This document shows, piece after piece, positions 1 to 12,299 of a DNA stretch of 64,000 nucleotides. The notes beneath the pieces are model-generated. The model did not search any database. It was not told the origin of the DNA and worked only from the letters and a program-made list of their open reading frames with translations. Source of the stretch: G039954875 sp047528275 (GTDB taxonomy: Bacteria > Bacteroidota > Bacteroidia > Flavobacteriales > Blattabacteriaceae); the NCBI GenBank assembly GCA_047528275.1, contig CP180023.1, forward strand, positions 434,001 through 498,000, in the 5' to 3' direction. A program made the position numbers and the translations under genes. How positions within the stretch are numbered: position 1 is the stretch's first letter; the number at the start of each line of letters is the position of its first letter.

Positions 1-2334
1 CACTGTGTATGAGCTGATCGACTTTGATTCAGGTCAAATACTATTTATGTTGGACTTTTAGGGATACCTCTCGGATTGATACGTGCTCTTTCGGCGGCGA
101 TCTTTTCTACCAAGGGGTCTTCCCTGCTATGAAGAAGGTTTCTAGGGGGGTTGTAGACTACTATGGCGGCTTGGTAGGCATTGATCAGTGTTTGGTCTAT
201 GGCTACCGCTTTACTTGAGGTGGTCTATTTACCTAGGAGTTTAGCGAGTTGATCAGCGGATCTAGCGGCCATGCTCAAGCGAATTTGTTGTTTGCTTTGT
301 TCGATCTGAACGGACATCAAGGTGTATTTTTTTTCTATCTTGGCTTTGTCGAGGCCTAATTACTCGGCTGTGGTAAGTTCTTCTTGTTTTTCTGTACTCT
401 AGCTCTTCTTGGCGTAATCTGAATTGGGCCTTTCTCCTTTCAGGCGTCGGATCTCAAATCGGTTCTCCTAATGGGCTCTCTTTTGAACTGCTTCCTCTTT
501 ACGGTCTTTTTCGTTTAGGCTAGTTCGGGCTCTGATTGTCTCTTGATGGAGCTTGAGTTTTTGTATTTCGTAGTCTTAATGCCCTAGTAATCCATCTTTT
601 CTTTTATTTCAAGTTTATTTTGGTAGAGGATTTTTTTTCTTTTTAGTTGACCAATTCGGTTATGAGTGTCTTGCTTTTTTCTAGGCGACTTTAGTTTTGT
701 GATTACCATAGTTTGGGCTCTTTGTTGGCGCCGGCTATAGTATGCTCAGAGAGTTTTTGTATATAATCTTTGTCTAACTTGAGTTACTTGAGCTGATATT
801 CTTCTTTGAGTAGCTTGTTAGAGGTATGCTTTTGCTTGAGGATGTCTTGTTATTTCTCATAGGCTTTTTTAGATCGATGCCTTGGCCTCTAAGGTTTGAT
901 TAATGTTCTCGTTCTCTAGTCTGTAGATCCCTAGTTCTGTCTCTATCGCTTTATGGTGGCTTCTATGGTTTTTTGAGCTGCTTCAATTTGGGTTTTAGTC
1001 GTGTCTTTGCTTCCTCTTGGATAGGCGTTCTTTTTCTGATACTGATATGTCTTTGAATTTGAGTTGTAGGACTGATATTTTTTCTTGATTTACGGCAAGC
1101 TTTCTTGATGGCTTGATCTGTTCTAGGTTGGTCTCTTGGAGTATCTTTTTAAATTGTTGGGATTTGACGACTTTCTTCCTTGATCTCTTCTGTGATGCAT
1201 TTGATTTATTTTTTTACTTTGCTTAGCATGTCGATGACTTCTTGGTTGAATGATCGTATCTTGCTGATGGCTTGGCATTTTCTTTTTCCATCTCCCGAAT
1301 CTCCCCAGCTTATTTACTATTGCTGGTGGACTCTATCCAGGCTTTTTGCAGCTTAAGTACGTTTATGCTGAAACTGTTCAGACTATTCTAAAAACTACTG
1401 TGAAACGGTCGAAGATTCGTCCTTTAATGAAGTCTCAACCGGCTTTGAGTTGTTTTTTGAATCCTTCCCAGTCTTTTCCTGGTTTTTCACTAGCTTCTAT
1501 CAATACTTTGGTTATGGTGATGCATCGATTTTTGATAACTTCGAAGGCTGCCTTCAAACCGGTCAGCTTTTTCAAACCAGTCTATAGCTTTTTTGGATTT
1601 GCTTAATCCCACCACTAAGGCGTATAGTTTTATGATGATCAATCCTATACCTGTTAGAGGTATGACTTATTTTATAGAGTTTCAAGTCGGACGAGAGCTT
1701 GCTGGTGGTTGCTGTAGCTAGGCCTTGAATCCCCTTGTAAGTCTCTCGGTGGATTTTTTGTACTGATGAGCTCTTGCCATGTGAATTTAATCTAGCCTGA
1801 AAGGTGGGAAAAGGCTATTCTGAGAGGACTGAGCAAAAGGGTCATCTTGGTTTTCAGATTATTAAAAATATTTTTTTGTTAAAAAATCCTTTGATCGACT
1901 TGGTGTAATTACTGATCTTGAGCCTGTTTTTTTTTCGTAGGTTGATACTTGTCCTTTGACCTTTGCTGCTGTGTCTGCTCCTTCTTTGGTGCTTGTGTCT
2001 AGTATGTTGCATACTTTGATTAGCTATTGGGTCTTCTCGCGTAATTCTTGTACGGTTGAGTGACTTTTTTATTTTTTCTTGCGCTCTTCGATGGTTATGT
2101 AAGTAGTTATGGATTGGCTCTGGACCCTGTATTATTTCTTTAGGTTTTGGATTTATTCTTGGTTTTCTAAGAAGGTTTTGACTTGTCTTTCTTTGGCATG
2201 AGCTAGACCTACGTTTTTTTCTTTAGCTCGGTGTTGGCTAGCTAGAGGGTTTCAAGCTGCTTTTTGGTCTCTGTTGTGTCTTTTAAAAGCATTTGGAAGT
2301 CGATCTTTATTTTGAATAATTCAACCTTTTTCAT
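1..2334 (-). pseudogene. Phage tail tape-measure protein relic, 3' end beyond the window
   Basis: Tape-measure proteins set tail length inside a growing phage tail. On the minus strand a plausible start (MKKVELFKI) lies at 2334, followed by long coiled-coil sequence rich in K, Q, E and S. A short hydrophobic segment near 1620-1660 reads TGIGLIIIKLYALVVGL. Near the left edge the frame reads IEQSKQQIRLSMAARSADQL and then AIDQTLINAYQAAIVVYN, which matches the usual C-terminal pattern of tape-measure proteins. Stops and frame changes interrupt it throughout, so it cannot be expressed whole. It lies at the downstream end of the leftward phage operon, where a tail gene is expected. Assignment rests on composition, motif style and position, not on a search. 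Confidence 0.6.
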
Positions 2335-3889
2335 GGGTATTCCGATCGTTTATATATTACCGGCTTGTTTATAAAGACTTTCCAAACTACTCTTTTTATA
2401 CTCTATCTAATTACTAATGAGTCCCTTGATATTTGCTAGCTTTTTGAGTATTTTGTTTTAATTACTTCTTATCATACGTCTTATTGGTATGCTTTGATCA
2501 TGAGGGGATACTGTTGAGGCGGTGAGTTTAAAGGAAACTACGACATTAGTTATTAAATTAAACTTATCGTTTTCATAGTGCTGTTTGAACTAGAAAAAAT
2601 GACCTTTTTAATCGAATTTTTTTTGCATTGATAAAAAAGTATTATTTCATTAAAATTTAATTTTTATCTAATATGAATATCTAAGAATTTATTTAGATTT
2701 TGAAAATACAGCATCTATTTTTCAGAAATTTTGAACTCCCTATCTTCAGAGGCCTTTATATAGTTTCCATAACTAAAGTCCTCTTGACCTCGAATTTTTT
2801 CGAAGTTCTCCTGATACTTTTGTTTAGATCTCGGAAATCAGTAGCTTCCGAAAAGCTTAGATCTTTTATCAATAATGAGAGCAGTAGAAGATTCCAACGT
2901 AGGTTATCTATAAGATAATATTAAAACCTTTCGGTGGTTTAGGAGGCGTATATTTAAGACTTTTTAAGGTAGGGGTTGTGTTTTTATCCAATGCATTATT
3001 TATTACATCACCATCTAAAGTTTAATTATTAATTGATAATAAAATAAATATAATATTAAAATATTATATTTACTATAACCTATCGTATAAAAATATATTT
3101 AATCTATGATTAATACTAATTCAAATCTTAATCTATTTTTATCAATTTACATTTAACCGGCTAATCTGAAATATAATCATCTACTTTGTTCAGATGGAAT
3201 TATCCTTTCAACCACTTCATATATTTTAGTATAAATTGATATATATATATATAATATAAATATCATTTAATAAAATTTATACCTTGTTCGTTTTGAAGTC
3301 ATTAAAATACTTCTGTAGCTTATTGTAATACTTGTCTATACGGCCATGGAATGAAAGCTTCTCGTCAAATATCAGAAAGGGACTTCTGTATTGCTCCATT
3401 GCCTATTACTATTATTCGTATGTCTATTTCTGTACTTAAGGCTATTTCTCTTATCTACTCGAAGTAGTCTTTTCTCGGTCTTTTTTTCGAAAGGTTTGGA
3501 TGGATTACTGTTTTCCCTGATTTCAAATATGAAGATACAAGGAAATTAGTCATCTTCCGATGCTTCGAAGAGCGACTCGAAGATTACCTTCTCGTTCGAT
3601 AAGTTTTCATCATCATTGAGGACAAACTCTCTTGTTTGCTTGCATAGTCCTCGTCTTTTTAGTATTTCATAAGGATTTTTCAGCTATAGTTATTCAAAGT
3701 GTATTTTTGGCTGATCGCCCTGATATACTTTCCGATCCAGTCCTTGACGTATTTGACTTCTAAGAGGTCTTGCATAGTGATAGATTCCACTACATTTTTT
3801 TACTTGAAAGTTCAAGATAAACCAGTTGCAGATCTCTTGAAAAAAAAACATATAACAATTCAGATATTTTTTAATGTAGTTGGTGAGGC
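2335..3889. other. Decayed prophage sequence, nothing assignable
   Basis: No intact gene is visible. Much of 3000-3290 is almost pure A+T, including a short AT dinucleotide run near 3240. Between about 3310 and 3890 the minus strand gives short protein-like stretches (for example QDLLEVKYVKDWIGKYIRAI near 3730) that look like phage structural-gene remnants, but I cannot name them. Confidence 0.5.
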
Positions 3890-4368
3890 TTACATATTTT
3901 TCTTATTTAACTTTAAGGAAATAATAATAATATATTTTATGTAATAATTTCTATAGTATAGTACTTGGAAAAGATCCTCATTAAAATCAAGTTCATCAAG
4001 ATAATCCTTCGTATATTTTATTCCAGAATATCTATTTTTCAGTGTAAATCCTTTCTTGATATTAAATTTTTCCCTGTAGAAGAAAAATCGTGGGTTATAT
4101 ATGCTTCGAATGTACTCAAATCGTTCTTTACTAAGAAGAAAGATAAAAAGGTACGTCCTTAATGTGATATTATGACGAAGTTCAAAATCTTTCCAAGCCA
4201 ATTTTCAGAAACCTTGAACTCTCCATCTTCCCAATGGTTGCCTTGTTGAGGCAGAGAAAGATAGAGACCTTCCCACTCAAGATCTCTTTTAGGATGACGG
4301 TAAATCACTCTACTTTCAGGAGCCTTTGTACTTTCATCGGTAGGTAGATAATCCTTAGAAGGAGACAT
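3890..4368 (-). pseudogene. Unassigned prophage structural-region gene, frameshifted
   Basis: Two overlapping minus-strand frames (4368-4159 and 4201-3890) join naturally through one frameshift near 4180. The second frame repeats the residues around NWLGK and then continues. The combined product of about 160 residues starts MSPSKDYLPTDES and is rich in aromatic and charged residues (DLEWEGLYLSLPQQ). I do not recognise the family. Its position between the tape-measure gene and the head-tail genes suggests a virion or tail protein, which is inference only. The upstream frame continues into the decayed stretch near 4400. Confidence 0.4.
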
Positions 4369-5640
4369 AACGAGATTTTTAAAATCCTCGTTTTCAGGAG
4401 GATCATTCTGACCTATGTGTCTGTATTGTGATCCATGCTTGTCTGTTATATGCGACTAGAATTCTGAGAGATAGACCAAGCGAGGTGAAGGTGATCACTA
4501 GTATAGGAGAGTCAAGTTTGATGCCATTGTCATATCTAAACTTGATATTAGCACCGTAGTTGTTGATGTTATAGATATATTTATTTATTTTATTGAATGA
4601 GTTAATAAAATCATTAATAATGAGACCTATAGGGATAGGAATTGAGTACTTATGAGGTCTAGTGTACGAGTGATTTTATTTAATACCACTTAATCGTCTT
4701 TTATGAAGAAATCTAAATTGAGCTAACCCTCAGGGTCTTTGTCTATTCTTCCGTGATAGTATTCATGACCTTGGCCTTCGCTTATGCCCTTTTTACCGAC
4801 GAGGACATAGACCGAATACTCTTTAAATTTTTCGATTGCAAAAACATCCTTTGATGCACTACAATCATAGAATGTCTCGGTAAGGCATCTCAAAAGTCTG
4901 TTGCCCTTTGGTTTATCAAGGGTAGAGATGATCTCACCGCCATTCCTTGAGGAAGTCTATTGAGATAATCGGCTATCGCTTTACTTTTTTTTTACTGTCA
5001 CTTCAGATGAAGAATGCATTTAGCTCTTGACGTCCCTCTTTTATAGTATCTACCATATACCATCCAAAAGAATGAATATCAGTCATATCCTCAAACCAAG
5101 AAAAACACCTCCTTATTGAAATGTATTTTATCTCTCTATCTATCCACTTGATTTGAACTTCTTTGTAAAGAACAACAGATTTAGGAAATCCCTTGAAAAT
5201 ATTTTCCTTTTTGATCAGGTACAGGTAAAATAAATCAGCCCCTTCTGGCCAAGGATCTTTCTCTTCGAGTTATAAAAAAACACACACAAATAGATGGATA
5301 TTTTAATAGATGGGAACACCTTCGAATCAGATTTCTAGTACAAACTTCCGGCCGTAATAATAAGGATTATACGAAATGTCTTAATGAAATTGCTTAAAGA
5401 ATCCCTTGACTGCTTCCGATAGGTCAAAGTCGTACGTACCCCTTAGCATCAGGCATGATACCAAAATGAGCGATAGGAGTAGTTTTGCTCTGCTCTTCGC
5501 TGGTGTAGATCAAGATTTCTTTCTTTTGAAGCCCTTGTCCGTATTTGAAGAGGATCCAATTCTCATCCATGGTGTAGTCCCAATCGGAAAGGGTTTTTCT
5601 TACTTAGGTTTTTGATTAATATAATTTAATTATATTTTAT
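4369..5640 (-). pseudogene. Unassigned prophage relic(s) with many stops
   Basis: The minus strand carries readable stretches in changing frames, such as MDENWILFKYGQGLQ near 5560, RTYDFDLSEAVKGFF near 5420 and CFSWFEDMTDIHSFGWYMVD near 5080, separated by stops. It is clearly former coding sequence of at least one gene of several hundred codons. I cannot assign a family. Its position in the leftward block between the gp10-like gene and the tape-measure gene fits a tail or neck protein. Confidence 0.4.
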
Positions 5641-5739
5641 TTTAAATTAGATTTTCTAATCTTAACATTATCATAAAGAAGTATTTAATTAATATTAATT
5701 CATATAAACTAATTTCATCTATGATTTTTATTTTCTCTT

Positions 5740-6070
5740 CTAAAAAATGATCTCCTCAATCTGATAGCATTCCCAGGTGGTTTTTTTCTCTATGGGCCTT
5801 AAGGCCTTTTTGAACGATTTTTCTGACAATCAAGTAAGCTCTTAAGTTGACTTGACCTTCATTACTTAAACCCAGTTTTCTTCTGACCCAAGATTTGATC
5901 TTCTCTTATGAAGGATATTTTCCATGACTTCGATCCCACTCAACGTATTCGGAGTAGTGTACCGTGTAGAGGGTGATCCTATCACGCACCCTATAGCTGA
6001 TCTCTTGCTGTATTCCTATGGGAAATTTACCTGTGTCTTTGATACTTTTCCGTTTATAATACGAGATGAT
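5740..6070 (-). pseudogene. HK97 gp10-like head-tail/tail-completion protein relic
   Basis: The minus-strand frame reads about 100 residues with one internal stop (TAA after KYPS). The recognisable part is VHYSEYVEWDRSHGKYPS, then EKIKSWVRRKLGLS, then AYLIVRKIVQKGLKAH. In HK97 gp10-like proteins the usual pattern is an Ala/Tyr-rich YAEYVE-G segment, a proline-rich turn, a W-x-x-K helix and a final AYLI-R-I---G helix. The length also fits this small family. These proteins join the head to the tail in siphoviruses. It lies between the terminase and tape-measure relics, as expected. Confidence 0.6.
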
Positions 6071-6189
6071 AGGGGTTTTAAAAATCTTTATACTTTTTTA
6101 TAAATACATTTTATTTCCAATTCTTATAAAATAAGTTAATTTTTTTAATACTAACTGTAATTTACAAGTACATATATATTTGTATTAAT

Positions 6190-6570
6190 GGAATTGAATA
6201 CTTCTTCTTACTAAAGATTATAAACGATCAGCCCGTGATAAGTGTTGAATTCTCCTACAGACTCTTGAACTTCTTTATAGAGTGGGATTAAATGATGGTT
6301 TTGTTTGTATTAATATTCTGGGTAGAATAAGCTTGATATGATACTATAGAGCATCTTATAATAAATCCTATAGTATTCGATACTTCCGTAAGAATTTACC
6401 AGGCCTTGGCAACTGATGGGTAAGAGTAATAAATATCTTCTTTTTGGTTCATCAGCTTCCTCGAATAGGTCTTGGAGGTTTTGCTAATGCCTGTTACCAT
6501 AGATAAAGCTAACTTAACATTTCTGACAGAGCTCTTGAAAATATTCTATGATCTTCATTTTAATATTTGG
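6190..6570 (-). pseudogene. Unassigned prophage morphogenesis gene relic
   Basis: The minus-strand frame reads about 120 residues with a few stops: KMKIIEYFQELCQKC at the start, then LLLLPISCQGLVNSYGSIEY, then KEVQESVGEFNTYHGL. The spacing and style resemble small Bacteroidota phage tail or connector proteins that sit directly upstream of gp10-like genes. I cannot name a family. AT-only stretches (6100-6190 and 6740-6820) flank it. Confidence 0.4.
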
Positions 6571-7069
6571 TGTAATTCATTTGAAATAGAGTTTTGTCCT
6601 TTTCCAAAACCAATTCATTGAAGATTAAACAATAGTTCACTTACCCTACTGGTTCCTATCTCAAAACATCTCCTTGGACCAAGTGGTTAATCAGTTCAAA
6701 TATATCATGATGGTTCAATCGATCTATTTCGGATTATTTTTTTTATAATCGGATGGATTATATAGTTGATTTATATTAATTTAATAAATAATATATAATA
6801 TACATTATATTCACTTGAGCGAAAAAACTAAAAACCCCGAACCCATTTAAAGAATTTTGTATCCACTTGAAAACATATCGAGAAGAGCTCTTCAATGGCT
6901 GATAGACCTTTAGAATGATCTATTTCCATCAAGACGACTATTTTTGAATAAGGTAAGAAAACCAAAATTTCTTCTTTGGGAGGTATTTTCTCTCAAAGAG
7001 AAACCACCGATAATCAAGACCGAAGTAGTTTTAATCTACTTTAATAATAAATTGATAATTTCATATTAA

Positions 7070-8250
7070 GGATGATTGAAATATTTTCTGAATCTCATCT
7101 TTTGTATGGCTTTCATACCCATTCAATAGATTTGAGTTGTTCCGTAGCTCTATTTTTGAGTCTTTCCACCGAAGATGTATCTAGTGACGTCGATGCCGTG
7201 ATTGAATGTCTCGATGGGTCTATTCAATGGACGATCTTTCTTGTCGATATCCCCCAAACACAATTTCTGAGTTCTCGAATGAATTCCACACTATTTTGAG
7301 TCACCTTGAAAGGCCTTTGATTCATTAGATAAATGCCAAATTGTAACACTATTATGGCCTTTACTTGTTCCCTTGAGTGAAAAACCATATGAATTGATTT
7401 CTGCAATACTTTTGGGTTCAGAGCTGTCGGTAATAATTCAATTATTGTGACCTATACCTTTCAATTTGAGTAGATCAGCGATATCCTTGTTTAAAAGCTC
7501 TTTTTGATATATCTGTTGATGGTGGATATAAGTGTCATCGTATTTTCACAGACTTACCACCTCTGTAGAATCATTTGTATAGCCAAAATGTCAAGGACCG
7601 TGACCCAACAGTTAGCCTACTCAGGTATGCCCTCTATCTGTGTCCATTTTTGAAATACGACCCCTTCGACATTCCGATTTCGACCAAGCCATAGATATGC
7701 GCCTCCACATTTTATTATTCCTATTGGATTCAATAGAGGTAATGATGCTCTCAGAGATCAAGTATTTCTCCTTGTATTGATTGTTATGATAAGTTAAATT
7801 GATGAAATTGGCTTATTCTATATTCATTAATTCAGTATGTGCTAAAAATCTGCATGCAGGGTTAAAAATCTAAATACACCTTTGCTGAAGTCCTGATAGA
7901 AAGCTCTCGAAAGGCTTCATAAGGTATATTATTTACCTTATTAATAAATAAGGTATTACATCTAGCATCCCGTAGTTTCTCAGGAGTATCAGTAGATAAA
8001 AATTTAAATATCTACTACTTCAAGGTGTAAGTGTGATGAGTCTTATTGTAATGTTCTCTATCATTTTTTCTCCTTCCTTATCGATGACGATGTGTATGGG
8101 ATGCTCGGAAGAACTAACCTCATGTTGTATCTTATAAGTTTCCACTAGGTTGTGGTAATATTTTAAGATAAAAAGACCTAGAGAGGACGATCTCCTCCTG
8201 ATCCGTCTTGCGCGTGATGATGTTCTTACATTTTAAGAATACCTTTTTTA
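7070..8250 (-). pseudogene. Phage terminase large subunit relic (TerL)
   Basis: TerL packages phage DNA with an ATPase domain and cuts it with an RNase H-fold nuclease. Shifting frames on the minus strand give its landmarks in order: LRDARCNTLFINKVNNIPY and IRTSAKVYLDFNP (end of the ATPase domain, about 7880-8000); WSKSECRRG and its frame-shifted partner; HFGYTNDSTEVVSLYKYDD (start of the nuclease domain, about 7590); LLNKDIADLLKLKGIGHNN and TDSSEPKSIAE (about 7430-7500); VTQNSVEFIRELRN; and DIDKKDRPLNRPIETFNHG then DVTRY (about 7200), the conserved C-terminal PID/NH-ID-RY signature. At least three stops and several frameshifts interrupt it. The N-terminal Walker A motif is not recognisable upstream of 8250. 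Confidence 0.85.
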
Positions 8251-9616
8251 TGGCTTGATAAACAAACTTATCACTACTATTTTTTTTAGCATTCTAGAAA
8301 ACCATTGAGGATAAACCCACCAGGACAAACACACCTCAGAGAGGTAAAAATAATCCTTATTGATCATTTTAAGATTCTGATCTATCATAGATAAAACCTT
8401 TTTTCTGCCTCACTTTTGAGCGTTTTTATTTCTTTTAGGCACTGGTATATTTTCTAGGATTTTAAGTAGGCGTCGATGGCTCAACGAGCTTGCTCAAAGT
8501 TATAACATACCTCTAGGTTCCATTCTTAATGACTCAAACGCTCCAATGGGTTCGCTGTTGATTTGTTGTAAGCTTGTTGATGTAGATCTTTAGCCCTATT
8601 CCTAAGCCAGTATCTCCATACCCACCTAGTAGGGGGTAACATCAGGGTTGGGTAATCCTTTTCGTAGTCTACATACGGTTTAGCCAGATAACAATCAAAA
8701 GGGCTGCGTTTGCCCTCGTTGTGTGCGGATGAAAGTAGAACAGTCTTGGATAAGCCCTATCCAAATAGTCGCATACGGCCATATGTAAATCTTGCTATTG
8801 ACTGAGATATTAGTAAAATGGGTTCACAGGGGATATGATATCTATGTAAATATTAATAATTTTATACATAATACAATAATAATTAATATACTATTTACCG
8901 GAAGTTATTCATTGGGTTGTTAGTAAAAAATAGATTTTAAAATATTTAATTAATATAATTAAAAATTACAATACCTCTTTAATGAATAAATTTAGAGTAA
9001 ATTGCCTTGAACTTTATAGGTAATTCTATCTCCACTTGTGATCCATCTTGACCACCACTCTAAAAAGGTCTTCTTTTAAACACTGAGAGGCTTACCTACC
9101 CCTTTGTATGGATTCAATATGATGGCCTTTATGAGCTTTGTGATTTTTACTTCTACTTGTTTTTGATAGGACTTTTTCTAGTACTCAATGCCTGCTAAGG
9201 CATTAGAGGAATATTCTATTTCTATAAATCCACCAAGGCTATTTTGACTCCTTTACCAGATTTGAATTTTTCTTCTCCTTGTTTGATTTTAACTACAAAT
9301 TCGAGGTCGTAACGTAGCTTGGAAGAATCTCTCATTTCTATTTTTAATTCCTTGGCTAACTCTAATAGAAAACCTAAATTCCTTTTTATTAAGTTTTTTA
9401 ATATCAACCCCATAACAATTGAACGATCTGTTGATTTACCATTTGACATCTTGTTTTGAGATGATATTTGACTTAAAAAAAGATATGGAATTTGGTAGCT
9501 ATTGGTCCTTATTGATCCCCTATAGATCCAAAGCTTGAAAAAGGTGTCTTTTAGTGTTTATTTATGTTCAATAGTTATGTAGGGATGATTTTTCCCTGTG
9601 ATGTTTTTTTGATGAC
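8251..9616 (-). pseudogene. Decayed prophage region between terL and hsdS, with a short open frame
   Basis: Minus-strand protein-like remains continue upstream of the terminase, for example LAKPYVDYEKDYPTLMLP and RYWLRNRAKDLHQQAYN near 8600-8700, and NFEQARQAIDAYLKILENI near 8480. They may be the terminase N-terminus or a separate gene. A 75-codon frame (9449-9222, MSNGKSTDRSIVMG) is open but I do not recognise it. It sits where a small terminase subunit or an hsdR gene might be, yet shows no signature of either. The stretch 8840-8980 is an AT-only island. Confidence 0.4.
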
Positions 9617-10835
9617 TCATTTACTTTTACTCTTAATTGGCTGTTTAGTAATTTCTGCATCAGACCTTTTCTTGTTATTGAAAAGTGGTAAGATTTTTTT
9701 TGGTAAAAAATAGGCTTCGTTCCTGGCTAAATTCAAAACTTTTGATATCTCAATTTGTTCTTGCATTGAGGGAACTGGTACATCCAATTTTATGATTTCC
9801 TTTTTTGAAATATAGCATATGATGGCCCCTTGTGCAAGAGATCTAATTTTTGATTGGAACAGCCCACTCATTAAAATAATGGTAAGCAAAGACCAGATTC
9901 GATACATTAAAATTGTATAACCTGAAGCCAAGAAAAAACGGTTAAGATAAAGCTCCTTCATATGATCTAATAACATACCTACTATCCCTACTCAGTCTTT
10001 TCGTTTAGAAGAAAATATAAAGAAAATATCTCCGTATTTGACTCTATTTTGTCTTTCACTTTCATCGATACGTACATAATCGAAATGACTCTTATAGATA
10101 ACGTCATGATTAGAAACCGATCTATACGATATACAGGGTTTGCCTGTTCCGAAGTCTTTTTGTTTTTCCCTATCAATCCTGTATACGTATATTCGATATT
10201 TTTCAATCTTATTTCTCCGCACTGTTGTTTCCTCTGAAGAGCTTTTATCTAAAGACTTTTTTACGCCTGTTAAATCCTATAATTAGTGTTGTACCTTGGC
10301 AATAAACTTTACCCCAAATGTTGAGCAAACATATTATCTTAAGTTGTTCGATCATCGGGAGGGATGGGGGGGGATTTTAAGATGTTCGAGATCTGCCTTT
10401 AGAAAGGCATAGCAGTCAAGCTTTGTCAAAAATCATATGATAATAAAGATATTCTACCTCACTCCTTTCGAAATAATCCCTTCAATTCTTTGACTTAAAG
10501 CCATGGGAACAATATTGATGGCCATTCTACCACTTATTGTACTAATACATAATAGTAAATAATTTATAGGTAAGATATTTAAATATTAACTTTTTAAAAT
10601 ATTATCTTTGATATTTGTATTTATTTTTATTAAATATTTATCTCTATTTAAATCTGTTATCTCTCTGGAGATACACGAGTTGATATCTCCATCCCAGTAA
10701 TCATCATTTGTAGTCTCAGGTCTCCCATCAAAAATAATTTATGCTATAGATGAAATTGTTTTCACCTCCCATTTTCTGCAATCTGGACTAGAAAAGTATA
10801 TTTATAAGTAGTTTTATTGTCCTCAATACTCATTT
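9617..10835 (-). pseudogene. hsdS: Type I restriction specificity subunit HsdS relic
   Basis: HsdS recognises the DNA target for a type I restriction-modification enzyme. The minus strand gives an N-terminal WEVKTISSIA, a stop, then IIFDGRPETTNDDYWDGDIN (about 10680-10780), the typical start of a target-recognition domain. After an AT island (10540-10650), the second domain reads FGTGKPCISYRSVSNHD, HFDYVRIDESERQNRVKYGD, LLDHMKELYLNRF and finally VPSMQEQIEISKVL, the conserved central-repeat motif. Frames shift at about 10010 and elsewhere. It lies directly downstream of the hsdM relic on the same strand. Confidence 0.8.
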
Positions 10836-10839
10836 TTAC

Positions 10840-12299
10840 AGTGTTTTCAAAATCTAAGTTTTTTCATGTATTGAGCTAGTTTGCCATCTAACTGAGCTAT
10901 CTCATCTTTTAAACGGTTGATCTCCTTTTGTGTGTCTCGGATGTCTACAGGCCCTTCCTCATTAAAGGTGTCGACCGTAGTAAGGGATGTTTAGGTTGCA
11001 ATCCATTCTCTCGCATCTCCTTCAGCGTAGCGCGGTAGGAGTATTTATCCTCTAGTATGCGACTTTCATCAGTATATAAGGACTCAGCTGCTTTGAAAAT
11101 TTTGTAAATGCGTACGACATGATCGATATCTTACTTTCGGAGATGATTTTGATTTTTCCAGTTTTGGTATTCTCTGCTGTCATCAATGAAGAGCACATTA
11201 GTATTGCCCCTTTGCCTTTGTTGAAGATCAATAAGGCTACTGAGATATTTGTATTTAAAAAAAAAAAGGACAATAAGTAGAACGATGATTGTTTCAAGTA
11301 GGTTTTCTTCTATCAGTAACTGCAATCTTTCCATCGCTTTTACCTCTGAAGAGTACGCTATGGGGTACAATTACCGCAGCACCCCCGATATCTTCTTCTA
11401 GGGTTTCTACGATATGGATAATGAAGGCATAATCTACTTTACTCTTTAGTGGTATACCTTTATTATAACAGTTGAAGGAATCTGAAGAAGTGTTTTCTGC
11501 ATCCCATTTGTCGAGTAAAAAGGGTGGGTTTACTACGATGATCTGGAATCTCATCAGTTTGTCATCTTCGAGAAAGTAGGGATTGTTGAGCGTATCACCC
11601 CATTGAATGATGGCTAGATGCTATTCGTATAGAAACATATTCATCCGTTCCATTCACCAAGTGCTTCCATTGAGTTCTTGATTGTAAAGAATTAGGTCTT
11701 TATTTCCACCTTGACGGGCTGCCTTGATCAACAATGACCCTAAACCATAGTCCGGATCGCAAATACGGTTGTCATTCTGATGATTGACTACTTGAGATAA
11801 TAGACTGTAGACTTTTGAAGTGGTGTAAAACTCTTCGCCTTTCTTGCCTGTTCCATTGGAGAAATATTCCATGATAAATTTGTAAGTATCACCGATCAGC
11901 TCACTACTTTGAGATGGAAGCCTTATAGGTCTAATCACTTGAAATCTTCTAGGAAATTTTTCAAACGTCGGTTGAGTTCTGTGATGAGGGCCTATCTGGG
12001 TTTGGTTATTGAAGTCTACGTTGCAGGATACTCCGATAAGTTTGGCTTGGTTGGCTTGTTCGAAGACTTTGAAGGCTTGGTTGATCTTTGATCCGATGTC
12101 TTTTGCTTGAGGTTGCTCAAAAAGGTATTTAAAGGTGTAGATATATGAGAACTTGAAACGTTCATTCAAATATTCATTTTCCTTCGACAGGTCTGAGAGG
12201 TACTTGAGAAAGAATATAGTCAGAATGTAATCTTTACTATTGAGAGGGGGCTATGACGGCTCTGAAGTTTTCTGTTGCTTCCCAAATAATGATATACAT
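10840..12299 (-). pseudogene. hsdM: Type I restriction methyltransferase HsdM relic
   Basis: HsdM is the adenine methyltransferase subunit of type I systems. A start reading MYIIIWEATENFRAVI lies at 12299. Further on come FIMEYFSNGTGKKGEEFYTT, RICDPDYGLGSLLIKAA (the AdoMet-binding DPxxGxG motif with C-to-Y change), LYNQELNGSTW, and IIVVNPPFLLDKWDAE with the catalytic NPPF intact (11530-11550). Then GIPLKSKVDYAFI, VPHSVLFRG, ALLIFNKGKG and VLFIDDSREYQNW follow, the last pair split by a frameshift beside a long A run at 11259-11270. The C-terminal helix ends near 10840. Stops and frameshifts make it a clear pseudogene. Confidence 0.88.

Noticed and set aside
3235..3260. AT dinucleotide run as a possible repeat array or CRISPR
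   Set aside because: It is a short simple repeat without spacers, and no CRISPR repeat or cas gene was seen.
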